From Mycoplana rhizolycopersici (GTDB lineage: Bacteria > Pseudomonadota > Alphaproteobacteria > Rhizobiales > Rhizobiaceae): DNA of 64,000 nucleotides. The translations under genes and the position numbers were made by a program. The stretch covers positions 372,001 to 436,000 of the forward strand of contig NZ_JABXYK010000003.1 of the NCBI RefSeq assembly GCF_013378445.1, given 5' to 3'. Under the pieces are notes generated by a model. It was given only the letters and a program-made list of their open reading frames with translations. It made no database searches and was not told where the DNA came from. Each line of letters starts with the position of its first letter. Within the stretch, counting starts at the first letter, position 1. This document shows positions 40,487 through 50,477 of this stretch, piece after piece.

Positions 40487-40544
40487 TCCTCCGTAGATTT
40501 CCGTTTCAATGTCATCAGTTCGTGCAAATAGAAGGAATTGCCGC

Positions 40545-41597
40545 ATGAAAAGCTATGGTTTTGCCGCGACCGACGCCAGGGAGCCGCTCGTTCCGTTCAC
40601 GTTCGAGCGCCGCGCTCCGCGCCCGAACGACGTCGTCATGGAGATCCTCTATTCCGGGGTCTGCCATTCGGATCTGCATATGGCGCGCAACGACTGGCAC
40701 TGGACGGTCTATCCGCTGGTTCCAGGCCATGAGATCGTCGGGCGCGTCATCGAGATCGGCAGCGATGTGACCCGCTACAAGGTGGGCGATCACGTCGCGG
40801 TCGGCTGCATGGTCGACAGTTGCCTCGAATGCGACCAGTGCGGGCGCGGCGAGGAGCAGCTTTGCCGGAATGGCAACACCGGCACATACAACGCGCCCGA
40901 CCGCATCACAGGCGATATCACGCGCGGCGGTTACTCCAAGCACCTCGTCGTTCGCGAGGAGTTCGCCTGCCGCATTCCGGACGGGCTCGACCTGTCCCGC
41001 GCCGCACCTTTGCTGTGCGCCGGCATCACCACCTATTCGCCGCTCAGGACGTGGAACGTCGGTCCCGGCAGCCGTGTCGGGGTGATCGGGCTCGGCGGTC
41101 TCGGACACATGGCCGTCAAGCTTGCCGCGGCGATGGGCGCGGAGGTGACCGTGCTCAGCCGTTCGAGCGGCAAGGCGGAGGATGCGCTTGCGCTCGGCGC
41201 CGACAAGCTGCTGATCTCGACGGATGCAGAGGCGATGAAGGCGGCACAGTCCAGCTTCGACCTGATCGTCGATACCGTCCCCGTCAAGCACGATCTCGAT
41301 CCCTACCTGCCGTTGCTGGATGTGGACGGCACGCTGGTCATCGTCGGTCAGGTCGGTCCGATGAGCGCGTTCAACAGCGTTCCCATGCTGCTGGGGCGCC
41401 GTCGCGTCGCCGGCTCGCCGATCGGCGGCATCCGCCAGACGCAGGAGCTTCTCGACTTCTGCGCTCGCAAGAACGTGCTTCCCGATGTCGAAATGATCCG
41501 CATGGATCAGATCAACGAGGCCTTCGACCGGATGGAGCGCTCGGACGTGCGCTATCGCTTCGTCATCGACATGGCGTCGCTTCAGGCTTCGCAGTGA
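40545..41597 (+). CDS. Zinc-dependent alcohol dehydrogenase (NADPH-type, YahK-like)
   Basis: 350-aa medium-chain dehydrogenase. The catalytic-zinc region GVCHSDLH and GHEIVG are near residues 40-68. The structural-zinc cysteine cluster CLECDQCGRGEEQLC is at about 94-108, and the dinucleotide fold VGVIGLGGLGHMAVKLA at about 175-190. The pattern is that of cinnamyl-alcohol/aldehyde reductases such as YahK and AdhC. The ATG at 40545 has GAAGGAA upstream. It is the last and apparently intact gene of the module with the broken aldo/keto reductase; the substrate is probably an aldehyde but is not known. Confidence 0.85.
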   Translation: MKSYGFAATDAREPLVPFTFERRAPRPNDVVMEILYSGVCHSDLHMARNDWHWTVYPLVPGHEIVGRVIEIGSDVTRYKVGDHVAVGCMVDSCLECDQCGRGEEQLCRNGNTGTYNAPDRITGDITRGGYSKHLVVREEFACRIPDGLDLSRAAPLLCAGITTYSPLRTWNVGPGSRVGVIGLGGLGHMAVKLAAAMGAEVTVLSRSSGKAEDALALGADKLLISTDAEAMKAAQSSFDLIVDTVPVKHDLDPYLPLLDVDGTLVIVGQVGPMSAFNSVPMLLGRRRVAGSPIGGIRQTQELLDFCARKNVLPDVEMIRMDQINEAFDRMERSDVRYRFVIDMASLQASQ

Positions 41598-41633
41598 TGC
41601 CTCGGCAGGGCTGCTGAGGCTTGATTTGAACAT

Positions 41634-41667
41634 ACATGACCGGGTCCTCGCCATGGCCCGGTCATGT
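41634..41667. terminator. Hairpin between convergent adh and lysR genes
   Basis: Perfect 11-bp arms ACATGACCGGG (41634-41644) and CCCGGTCATGT (41657-41667) with a 12-base loop, midway between the two stop codons. No T run, so it may be a weak bidirectional terminator. Confidence 0.5.
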
Positions 41668-41705
41668 GCTGCCTCTCGTGCCGCGGGAACGCGGCCGGAC
41701 CCGCA

Positions 41706-42587
41706 TCAGACGAAGATTCCCTGTTCCTGATCGACCAGTTCCTGGACGAAGGCTGTCACCGTGCGCACCCGGGCAAGATCCCGGGCACTTTCATGATAGG
41801 TGGTCCAGTAAGCCCGCCGGATCGTGGTGTCCGGGAGGATGCGCACGAGTTCCGGGTCCTGCCGGGCGATATAGTTGTGAAGGATGCCGATGCCGGCACC
41901 GGAACGCACGGCTTCCGTCTGGCCCGTGGCGCTCGATATCTCGAAGGAAGCGTTCCAGTTGCGCAGAATCTCGCCGGTAAAGTCGAGTGAGGCAGTGAAG
42001 ATCAGGTCCTCCACATAGCCGATGCGTCGATGCGCTTTCAGCGCCTCGACGTCGCCGGGTTCGCCGTTGCCGGCAAGATAGCCGCGACTTGCATAGAGTC
42101 CGAGCGTATAGTCGGTCAGCTTGGACGAGACGAGCCGGCCCTGATCGGGCCGCTCGAGCGTGATGGCGATATCCGCTTCGCGCTGCGAAAGGGAGAAGGA
42201 GCGCGGGACCGGCACGAGCTGGATTTTCAGTTCCGGGTGGCGCGCGGTCAGCCGGCCGAGACGCGGCGCCAGGAACGACACGCCGAAGCCGTCCGGCGCG
42301 CCGATGCGCACCGTGCCGGCAACCGCCGCATCGATGCGGCCGATGCTGGCCTGGGCGGTCAGCATTTCCGTCTCCATCCGCTCGGCGGCGTGGAGGAACA
42401 CTTCGCCCTCCGCCGTGAGGTCGCAGCCGTTGGTGCGCCGCACCAGAAGCCGCGTCTTCATCTCTCTTTCCAGCGCGCTGACGCGGCGGCTGAGGGTCGC
42501 GTGGTTGACACCGAGCCGGCGGGAGGCGGCCAGCAGTTGTCCGGTGCGGGCAACCGCGAGAAACATGCGAACGTCATCCCAGTTCAT
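41706..42587 (-). CDS. LysR-type transcriptional regulator
   Basis: Intact 293-aa LysR regulator. N-terminal winged HTH (MFLAVARTGQLLAASRRLGVNHATLSRRVSALE), then the effector-binding domain with FSLSQREADIAITLERP and GAGIGILHNY. It is divergently transcribed from mmsA with 120 bases between the starts, the classic arrangement for control of the neighbouring gene. It is therefore a candidate regulator of methylmalonate-semialdehyde dehydrogenase. The inducer is unknown. Confidence 0.85.
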   Translation of the reverse strand: MNWDDVRMFLAVARTGQLLAASRRLGVNHATLSRRVSALEREMKTRLLVRRTNGCDLTAEGEVFLHAAERMETEMLTAQASIGRIDAAVAGTVRIGAPDGFGVSFLAPRLGRLTARHPELKIQLVPVPRSFSLSQREADIAITLERPDQGRLVSSKLTDYTLGLYASRGYLAGNGEPGDVEALKAHRRIGYVEDLIFTASLDFTGEILRNWNASFEISSATGQTEAVRSGAGIGILHNYIARQDPELVRILPDTTIRRAYWTTYHESARDLARVRTVTAFVQELVDQEQGIFV

Positions 42588-42707
42588 GATTTCGCCTTCG
42601 ATCCCGGTTTGGGCTATAATTTATGCACAACGGTTGCTTACATCAGGCGATTGAGTTGAGCAATTTGTAGTGCGATCATGCTTTCATAAACACTTGGAGG
42701 AAATCCC

Positions 42708-44204
<1,497 letters not shown>

Positions 44205-44250
44205 GCTTGGATAGAGGGCCTTGATTGCAGGGCCCACTGACCAAAAGAAA

Positions 44251-44281
44251 ACGGCGGCCTTTCGGCCGCCGTACGCTTTTT
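44251..44281. terminator. Bidirectional terminator between mmsA and the iron-binding protein gene
   Basis: Perfect 9-bp arms ACGGCGGCC (44251-44259) and GGCCGCCGT (44264-44272), a TTTC loop, then CTTTTT on the plus strand. AAAAGAAA precedes it and serves the opposite strand. Confidence 0.85.
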
Positions 44282-44300
44282 AGGAAATCGCCTGGATCGA

Positions 44301-45335
44301 TCAGTTGGCAGGGCCGTCGTTCACGCCGACCTTGTCGACCAGTTCCGAAGCCCTCTTGCGATTGGCGGCGATCTCTGCGAGCGGCAGCGTGTCCGGCTTG
44401 ATGGTGCCGAACGACTTCACGATGTCCGTGGGCTCCTTGCCCGGCATGACAGGATATTCGAAGACCTGCTCGGCATAGATTTCCTGGGCTTCGCCGGAAG
44501 CGAGGAAGTCGATCAGCTTCTGAGCATTCTCCTTGTTCGGCGCGTTCTTCGCCAAGGCGACGCCCGAGACGTTCACATGCGTGCCGCGATCGTTGGAGTT
44601 GGGGAACAGGACCTTGATCGAGTTGGCCCAGTCCTTCTGCTCCGTCTCCTTGTCGTTGGTCATCATCAGACCGACATAGTAGGTATTGCCGAGGGCGATA
44701 TCGCATTCGCCGGCGAAGATGGCCTTGGCCTGGTCACGGTCGCCGCCATCCGGTTTGCGGGCAAGGTTGGCCTTCAGCCCCTTCAGCCACTCTTCCGCCT
44801 TTGCCTCGCCCTCATGGGCGATGAGCGATGCGATCAGACCGACGTTATAGGAGTGCTGTGCATCGCGGATGCAGATCTTGCCCTTCCACTTCGGGTCGGC
44901 AAGCTCTTCGTAGGTGATCGTATCCTGCGCGACGCGGTCCTTGGAGGCGTAGACGACGCGGCCGCGCGTGGTCAGGCCGACCCAGGCGCCATCGGGATCG
45001 CGATACTGTGCCGGGATATCGGTGTCCACGACGGCGCTCTTGATCGGCTGTGTGACGCCGGCGTCCTTGGCTTCGGTGAGGCGGCTGATGTCGACGGTCA
45101 GGATGATGTCCGCGGGCGAATTCTCGCCTTCCGCCTGGATGCGTTCGACAAGACCCTTGTCGAGGAAAAGCACGTTCGTCGCGATCCCGGTCTCCTGGGT
45201 GAAGCGGTCGAGCAGCGGCTTGATCAGGTCCGGCTGGCGATAGGAATAGATGTTTACTTCCCCATCCGCCAGCGCCGGCGCGGCGGTGCCCGCGGCAAGC
45301 GCAAAGGCAAGTGCGATCTTCCATGAATTTGCCAT
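44301..45335 (-). CDS. Periplasmic ferric iron-binding protein of an ABC transporter
   Basis: 344-aa substrate-binding protein of the FbpA/SfuA/AfuA type. A signal peptide ends near ALA-DGEVN (residue 23). The mature protein begins VNIYSYRQPDLIKPLLDRF, and paired tyrosines in GNTYYVGLMM (about residue 218) correspond to the ferric-ion ligands of this family. A strong AAGGAGG precedes the start codon. It is divergent from rirA, sharing a 173-bp control region with an Irr-box-like dyad. No permease or ATPase is adjacent; the FbpB-type permease at 32321-34012 may be its partner. Substrate ferric iron is inferred. Confidence 0.85.
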   Translation of the reverse strand: MANSWKIALAFALAAGTAAPALADGEVNIYSYRQPDLIKPLLDRFTQETGIATNVLFLDKGLVERIQAEGENSPADIILTVDISRLTEAKDAGVTQPIKSAVVDTDIPAQYRDPDGAWVGLTTRGRVVYASKDRVAQDTITYEELADPKWKGKICIRDAQHSYNVGLIASLIAHEGEAKAEEWLKGLKANLARKPDGGDRDQAKAIFAGECDIALGNTYYVGLMMTNDKETEQKDWANSIKVLFPNSNDRGTHVNVSGVALAKNAPNKENAQKLIDFLASGEAQEIYAEQVFEYPVMPGKEPTDIVKSFGTIKPDTLPLAEIAANRKRASELVDKVGVNDGPAN

Positions 45336-45440
45336 GGGACGGTCCTCCTTATATCTTAACTGGCGTAGTCACGTTTAGCGGGGTGTGGTCGGCAGTCAAT
45401 TGCCGCGGCTGGTCATAACATGAATTTGATTTTCCGGTTT

Positions 45441-45457
45441 TTTGGAATTGTTCCAAA
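45441..45457. promoter_or_regulatory. Irr-box-like (iron control element) palindrome upstream of rirA
   Basis: TTTGGAA, TTG, TTCCAAA: a perfect 7-bp dyad with 3-base spacer. It has the same layout as the rhizobial Irr iron control element (TTTAGAA, spacer, TTCTAAA) and differs by one base in each arm. It lies 51 bases before rirA and about 105 bases before the divergent iron-binding protein gene. Confidence 0.6.
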
Positions 45458-45508
45458 CTTTGATAGAGCCTATATGTAGAGCCAACCTTATCGGATTCGG
45501 AGCCGGCA

Positions 45509-45973
45509 ATGCGCCTGACGAAACAGACCAACTATGCCGTGCGGCTGCTGATGTACTGCGCTGCGAACGGCGAAAAGCTGAGCCGCATCCCCGAAATCGC
45601 CAGGGCTTATGGCGTTTCGGAGTTGTTCCTGTTCAAGATTCTTCAGCCGTTGACGCGTGCGGGACTGGTGGAAACGGTGCGCGGCCGCAACGGTGGGGTC
45701 CGTCTCCCCAAGCCCGCCTCCGAGATCACGCTGTTCGACGTCGTGCGCGTAACCGAGGATTCCTTCGCCATGGCCGAGTGTTTCGAGGCCGGCGAAATCG
45801 AGTGCCCGCTGGTCGACAGCTGCGGTCTGAACGCGGCGCTGCGCAAGGCGCTGAACGCGTTCTTCGATGTGCTGCAGCAGTACACGATTGACGATCTGGT
45901 CAAGGCGCGTCCGCAGATCGGCTTCCTGCTTGGGCTTGAAGGTCCGCCTGCCGAGCGCCAGCCTGCGGCCTGA
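45509..45973 (+). CDS. rirA: Iron-responsive Rrf2-family regulator RirA
   Basis: 154-aa Rrf2-type repressor. The winged HTH (MRLTKQTNYAVRLLMYCA, then IPEIARAYGVSELFLFKILQPL) is followed by the iron-sulfur ligands C91, C99 and C105 (AECFEAGEIECPLVDSC), at exactly the positions known for RirA. This sets it apart from IscR and NsrR relatives. RirA represses iron-uptake genes in iron-replete rhizobia. It sits opposite an iron-binding protein gene, and the upstream Irr-like dyad suggests cross-control by Irr. A terminator follows at 45995-46025. Confidence 0.92.
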   Translation: MRLTKQTNYAVRLLMYCAANGEKLSRIPEIARAYGVSELFLFKILQPLTRAGLVETVRGRNGGVRLPKPASEITLFDVVRVTEDSFAMAECFEAGEIECPLVDSCGLNAALRKALNAFFDVLQQYTIDDLVKARPQIGFLLGLEGPPAERQPAA

Positions 45974-45994
45974 CAACTGTTTTCGGTCTGAGCC

Positions 45995-46025
45995 AGCCCC
46001 GTGCCCTCCGGTCGCGGGGCTTTTT
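45995..46025 (+). terminator. Rho-independent terminator after rirA
   Basis: AGCCCCG pairs with CGGGGCT across a GC-rich loop, followed by TTTTT; 22 bases after the rirA stop. Confidence 0.8.
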
Positions 46026-46034
46026 CGTGCGGTG

Positions 46035-46442
46035 CTACTGAAAGGTGCCCATTCCCTTGTCGACGAATTCCTGAATGATGAAGCCGATCGCGGTAGGATC
46101 CAGTTCCGACTTGTCGATGCGGAAGTCGACGCCATAGTCGTCGATGTTCTGGAAGTAGGCGTCTGCGATCGACGATGAAATCACGCCGATCGGGCCGATA
46201 TAGCCGTTCTGGCGCAGTTCCGGGACCGTCTCGCGGAAGTCCGCCTGGGGGTGCAGGCGGTTGTCCATCAGGATCATGTCGAGGCGTGGTTCGCCGGCAC
46301 GAATGAAATTGAGGGCAGCCTCCACCGTCTCGACATAGTGCAGCTTGACATCGACGTTCGGTACCTTGCGCATCAAGGCGCGCATGATGACGTTCTCGGC
46401 GGGGTCGTCGTCAACGAGCAGGATGTTTACGGTGACGGTCAT
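46035..46442 (-). CDS. Single-domain response regulator
   Basis: 135-aa stand-alone receiver domain. The acidic pocket DDD is at residues 11-13, the phospho-accepting aspartate in ILMDNRL at D60, the conserved switch region VISSS at about 88-91, and the lysine in RIDKSEL at K111. No output domain follows, so it acts like DivK or CheY through protein contacts. The ATG at 46442 starts the conserved domain; an extended frame to 46484 has no ribosome site. It is convergent with rirA. Its kinase is not identifiable here. Confidence 0.8.
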   Translation of the reverse strand: MTVTVNILLVDDDPAENVIMRALMRKVPNVDVKLHYVETVEAALNFIRAGEPRLDMILMDNRLHPQADFRETVPELRQNGYIGPIGVISSSIADAYFQNIDDYGVDFRIDKSELDPTAIGFIIQEFVDKGMGTFQ

Positions 46443-46619
46443 GGCGAACTCGGACTGGGCGTGAACCCGTTGCATATGTTGCATGTGGACTGGTTGGTAG
46501 CGAACGACGTCGTCGGGAAGCCGCGGTAGCGTCCCGCCATATTTGCTTCACTCTGGTTCAACAAACAGTCTACCACAACCCCCCGTTTTGCAATTGTGCA
46601 CCTTTCCCGACGGCCCGGC

Positions 46620-47342
46620 CTACTGGATAATCTGTTCCCGGATCGCCTTGGCGACCATCTGCGTGCGGTTCACCACGTCGAGCTTCTTCAGGATCGTTGC
46701 TGTGTGGGAGTTGACGGTGTGCTCCGAGACCGAAACGATCAGGGCTATCTCGCTCGCCGTCTTGCCATAGGATATCCACCGCAGGATTTCGGTCTCACGC
46801 GGCGTCAGGCCTGTTCCGGTCTTGATCGACAGGACGGCGCGGGAGAAGTAGTCGAAGACGCAAGCGGTCTCGTAGCAAAGTTCCATGTGCTGCTGGCGAT
46901 GGATGTCGTTGTTGTCGCCAAGGTAGATCACCGCATGGCGGGCACCCGACGTGGCCTGTACGGGAACGACCGCCGCCAACTCGAAGCCGAGTTGCGTGAG
47001 CAGGCTGTGCGTCGCGCCATCGCCCAACTCGACCGGCAGGTCCCCTGCGCGCCAGACCGTAGGTATGGCCGAGCGGTAAAGGCTTTTCGCCACGTCGGAT
47101 TCATGGAAGCGGTGCCGCTTGTCGTAGGTTTCCGCGAGACCGGCGGACAGGTCGTGCAGCACCAGCTTGCTCGAAAGGCTGCCGCCTTCTTGATCCGCCC
47201 CCAACTGAATGACGCAGAAATGTTCGAAGCCGAAACGCAGCGCCGTGCCGTGAAACAGGCGAAAGAAATCGACACGATTGAGAGCCTTGTCCAAATCGCA
47301 TTCGAAATCATATCGGCGATGATGCGGTGAAAGTGCGGCCAC
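46620..47342 (-). CDS. LuxR-type regulator without adjacent synthase
   Basis: About 240 aa from a GTG at 47342 preceded by GGGGAG. The N-terminal domain resembles the autoinducer-binding fold of LuxR solos (FRLFHGTALRFGFEHFCVIQLGAD); the C-terminal HTH reads LTPRETEILRWISYGKTASEIA, then HTVNSHTATILKKLDVVNRTQ. The reading frame continues upstream to 47840, but that part is cysteine- and arginine-rich and does not look coding. No luxI-type gene lies in the window. It is divergent from dppA with a 427-bp gap, so dpp control is possible but unproven. Confidence 0.7.
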   Translation of the reverse strand: MAALSPHHRRYDFECDLDKALNRVDFFRLFHGTALRFGFEHFCVIQLGADQEGGSLSSKLVLHDLSAGLAETYDKRHRFHESDVAKSLYRSAIPTVWRAGDLPVELGDGATHSLLTQLGFELAAVVPVQATSGARHAVIYLGDNNDIHRQQHMELCYETACVFDYFSRAVLSIKTGTGLTPRETEILRWISYGKTASEIALIVSVSEHTVNSHTATILKKLDVVNRTQMVAKAIREQIIQ

Positions 47343-47769
47343 GCGGCTCCCCAACCATCTGGCGCAGGACTGTAGCCGCGCAATAAGCGTGAGCAAAGAG
47401 TATTGCGCCCGTTTTTTTGCGGTGGGACACATTTTTCCGTGAGGATTTGCCTGATCTGCACGCAAAAGGCAGTTTCTGGAAGCAATTTCGCACGTTCGCC
47501 CGCATTTCAGCCAAGCCTGTCGGCGGTTGCATCCGTTCAATTCGTTCCCGGTATGCGTCGTTGGCCGACAATGGCCGAGATGCAGATGAAATTGGCCGTA
47601 AAATACCTTCTGCGGATGATTTTTCTCTATTGTTTTACATCTGGATAAATTTATTCGCGGGCTTATTGCAATCGCGCGGCAAATATCGTTCCATCCGCGC
47701 AAGGCCGGGGGCCCGACTTGCGCACCCGCGACCGAAACAAACAAAAAGTAAAAATCTGGGAAGCTCGCT
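47343..47769. other. Long intergenic region between luxR-type gene and dppA
   Basis: 427 bases with no supported gene. The last 200 bases are AT-richer (around 47610-47660) and presumably hold the dppA promoter and leader, but no clear -35/-10 pair, riboswitch or operator was recognised. Confidence 0.5.
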
Positions 47770-49365
47770 ATGAAAAAGCTGACTACTCTCCTCGCGGCGA
47801 CCGCGCTTGCGTCCATGATGGCGTCTGCCGCCTGGTCCAAGACCCTCGTCTATTGCTCCGAAGGATCGCCGGAAGGCTTCGATCCCGGCATGTATACCGC
47901 TGGTACGACGTTCGACGCATCGTCGCGCACGGTCTACAACCGCCTCGTTGAATTCAAGCACGGCAGCACGGAGATCGAACCGGGCCTCGCCGAAAGCTGG
48001 ACCGTTTCCGACGACGGCACCGTCTATACCTTCAAGCTCCGTCCGGGCGTGAAGTTCCAGACGACCGAGTTCTTTACGCCGACGCGCGAATTGAATGCCG
48101 ACGACGTCATTTTCTCGTTCGAGCGCCAGTACAAGGAAGACAACAAGTGGAACAAGTACGTCGCGGGCGCGTCCTGGGAGTACTTTGCCGGCATGGGCTT
48201 CCCGGAACTGATCAAGTCGATCGAGAAGGTTGACGATCTCACGGTCAAGTTCACCCTCAACCGCCCGGAAGCGCCGTTCCTCGCCAATCTCGGCATGGAC
48301 TTCGCCTCGATCCTGTCGAAGGAGTACGCCGACAAGCTCGAAGCCGACGGCAAGATGGAGCTGATGAACCAGCAGCCGCTCGGCACCGGCCCCTACACCT
48401 TCGTTGCCTATCAGGCCGACGCCGCCATCCGCTACAAGGCCAACCCGGACTACTGGGGCGGCGCGCAGAAGATCGACGACCTCGTCTTCGCGATCACGAC
48501 CGACGCCGCCGTCCGCGCCCAGAAGCTCAAGGCCGGCGAATGCCATATCATGCCTTATCCGAACGCCGCTGACGTTTCCGGCCTGAAGGAAGACCCGAAC
48601 CTGACGGTTCTGGAGCAGGAAGGCCTGAACGTCGCCTACCTCGCCTACAACACGCTGGTGGCTCCGTTCGACAAGGTCGAGGTCCGCAAGGCGCTCAACA
48701 TGGCCGTCAACAAGCAGGCCATCGTCGATGCTGTGTTCCAGGGCGCGGCAACGGTTGCCAAGAACCCGATCCCGCCGACCATGTGGTCGTACAATGACGC
48801 CGTCGAAGACGACAAGTACGATCCGGAAGCAGCCAAGAAGATGCTCGAGGACGCAGGCGTTTCCGGCCTGAAGATGAAGATCTGGGCCATGCCGGTCGCT
48901 CGTCCCTACATGCTCAACGCGCGCCGCGCTGCCGAGCTGATGCAGGCCGACCTTGCCAAGATCGGCGTCGAGGTCGAGATCGTCTCCTACGAGTGGGCCG
49001 AATACCTCAAGCTCTCCTCCGACAAGAACCGCGACGGTGCCGTCATCCTCGGCTGGACCGGCGACAACGGCGATCCGGACAACTTCCTCGACACGCTGCT
49101 TGGTTGCGACGCCGTCGGCGGCAACAACCGCGCGCAGTGGTGCAACAAGGAGTTCGACGACCTGATGACGAAGGCGAAGGCAACCGCCGACGTTGCGGAG
49201 CGCACGAAGTACTACGAAGAAGCCCAGGTGATCTTCAAGAAGGAAGCCCCCTGGAACACCATCGACCACTCGCTCGTCGCTGTGCCGATGAACAAGAAGG
49301 TCACAGGCTTCGTGATGGACCCGCTCGGCATCCACCGCTTTGACGGTGTGGACATCGCCGAGTAA
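47770..49365 (+). CDS. dppA: Dipeptide ABC transporter substrate-binding protein
   Basis: 531-aa periplasmic binding protein of the DppA/SBP_bac_5 family. The signal peptide (MKKLTTLLAATALASMMASA) is cleaved near residue 23. The mature protein shows the family motifs VYCSEGSPEGFDPGMYT and AESWTVSDDGTVYTFKLRPG, and a C-terminal WTGDNGDPDNFL. The first two residues of the mature part suggest binding of dipeptides or heme precursors, as for other DppA proteins. A strong hairpin separates it from dppB. Confidence 0.92.
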   Translation: MKKLTTLLAATALASMMASAAWSKTLVYCSEGSPEGFDPGMYTAGTTFDASSRTVYNRLVEFKHGSTEIEPGLAESWTVSDDGTVYTFKLRPGVKFQTTEFFTPTRELNADDVIFSFERQYKEDNKWNKYVAGASWEYFAGMGFPELIKSIEKVDDLTVKFTLNRPEAPFLANLGMDFASILSKEYADKLEADGKMELMNQQPLGTGPYTFVAYQADAAIRYKANPDYWGGAQKIDDLVFAITTDAAVRAQKLKAGECHIMPYPNAADVSGLKEDPNLTVLEQEGLNVAYLAYNTLVAPFDKVEVRKALNMAVNKQAIVDAVFQGAATVAKNPIPPTMWSYNDAVEDDKYDPEAAKKMLEDAGVSGLKMKIWAMPVARPYMLNARRAAELMQADLAKIGVEVEIVSYEWAEYLKLSSDKNRDGAVILGWTGDNGDPDNFLDTLLGCDAVGGNNRAQWCNKEFDDLMTKAKATADVAERTKYYEEAQVIFKKEAPWNTIDHSLVAVPMNKKVTGFVMDPLGIHRFDGVDIAE

Positions 49366-49406
49366 AATACCAACAAGAAAAGCACGCCGACAAAGAGTGT
49401 GCATTG

Positions 49407-49441
49407 CCGGCGGCCCGAAGACATTCGGGCCGTCGGTTTTT
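49407..49441 (+). terminator. Terminator-like hairpin between dppA and dppB
   Basis: 13-base arms CCGGCGGCCCGAA (49407-49419) and TTCGGGCCGTCGG (49424-49436) with one G-U pair, a four-base loop and TTTTT. dppB starts 20 bases later in the same direction, so this probably acts as a partial terminator that lowers expression of the membrane parts. Confidence 0.8.
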
Positions 49442-49460
49442 CCAACAGGGATTGGCTCCC

Positions 49461-50465
49461 ATGCTACGCTTCATTCTCGGACGGCTCGCCGTCCTGATAC
49501 CTACGTTCATCGGGGTATCGATCATTGCTTTCTCGTTCATCCGACTTCTTCCCGGTGACCCGGTCATGTTGATGTCCGGCGAACGGGTCATGTCTCCCGA
49601 ACGCCATGCCGAACTGATGAACCAGCTCGGTCTCGACCGGCCGATGTACGCCCAGTATCTCGATTACCTGGGCGGGCTGCTGACCGGCGACTTCGGCAGT
49701 TCGATCGTCACCAAGCGTCCGGTTCTGGACGACTTCATGCAGCTTTTCCCCGCGACCCTTGAACTGTCGCTCTGCGCCATCATTCTCGCCGTCTGCCTCG
49801 GGATCCCCGCAGGCGTGCTGGCGGCTGTGAAGCGCGGTTCGTGGATCGACCAGACGGTGATGGGGGCAGCCCTCGTCGGCTATTCGATGCCGATCTTCTG
49901 GTGGGGCCTGCTGCTGATCATCTTCTTCTCCGGCTATCTCGGCTGGACGCCCGTCTCTGGCCGCATCTCGCTGATGTATTTCTTCCCGCCCGTCACCGGC
50001 TTCATGCTGATCGACAGCCTGCTGTCCGGGCAGGCCGGCGCCTTCAAGTCGGCGGTCAGCTACCTGATCCTGCCGACGATCGTGCTGGCGACGATTCCGC
50101 TCGCCGTCATCGCCCGTCAGACGCGCTCGGCGATGCTCGAAGTGCTGGGTGAAGACTACGTCCGCACCGCCCGCTCCAAGGGGCTTGCACCCTTGCGCGT
50201 CGTCGGCGTCCATGCGCTGCGCAACGCCATGATCCCGGTCATCACCACGATCGGCCTGCAGGTCGGCGTGCTGCTGGCCGGCGCGATTCTGACGGAAACG
50301 ATCTTCTCCTGGCCGGGCATCGGCAAGTGGATGGTCGATTCGGTGTTCAAGCGGGACTACGCTGTGGTGCAGGGCGGCCTGATGCTGATCGCCGGCGTCA
50401 TCATGCTGGTGAACCTGATCGTCGATCTGCTCTACGGGTTCATCAACCCGCGGATCCGGCACTAG
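49461..50465 (+). CDS. dppB: Dipeptide ABC transporter permease DppB
   Basis: 334-aa permease. N-terminal MLRFILGRLAVLIPTFIGVSIIAF, the conserved LPGDPV segment and the EAA loop (YVRTARSKGLAPLRVVGVHALRNAMIPVI region, about residue 240) identify DppB/OppB. Six helices are predicted. The ATG at 49461 is the first that begins at the conserved helix; an earlier in-frame ATG at 49404 lies inside the dppA-dppB hairpin. Confidence 0.93.
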   Translation: MLRFILGRLAVLIPTFIGVSIIAFSFIRLLPGDPVMLMSGERVMSPERHAELMNQLGLDRPMYAQYLDYLGGLLTGDFGSSIVTKRPVLDDFMQLFPATLELSLCAIILAVCLGIPAGVLAAVKRGSWIDQTVMGAALVGYSMPIFWWGLLLIIFFSGYLGWTPVSGRISLMYFFPPVTGFMLIDSLLSGQAGAFKSAVSYLILPTIVLATIPLAVIARQTRSAMLEVLGEDYVRTARSKGLAPLRVVGVHALRNAMIPVITTIGLQVGVLLAGAILTETIFSWPGIGKWMVDSVFKRDYAVVQGGLMLIAGVIMLVNLIVDLLYGFINPRIRH

Positions 50466-50477
50466 GAGGTGGCTGAA

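Noticed and set aside
39977-40546. Minus-strand open frame over the cupin-ADH gap, considered as a transposase fragment
   Set aside because: No transposase motif; the plus-strand translation of the same DNA matches aldo/keto reductase ends much better.
38589-41650. tRNA-linked genomic island
   Set aside because: The decaying module follows tRNA-His, but no integrase, no repeat of the tRNA 3' end and no clear base-composition shift was seen.
45336-45400. Possible RirA box (TGA-N9-TCA) upstream of the iron-binding protein gene
   Set aside because: The best candidate, TGACTACGCCAGTTA on the minus strand, misses one conserved base and is short enough to occur by chance.
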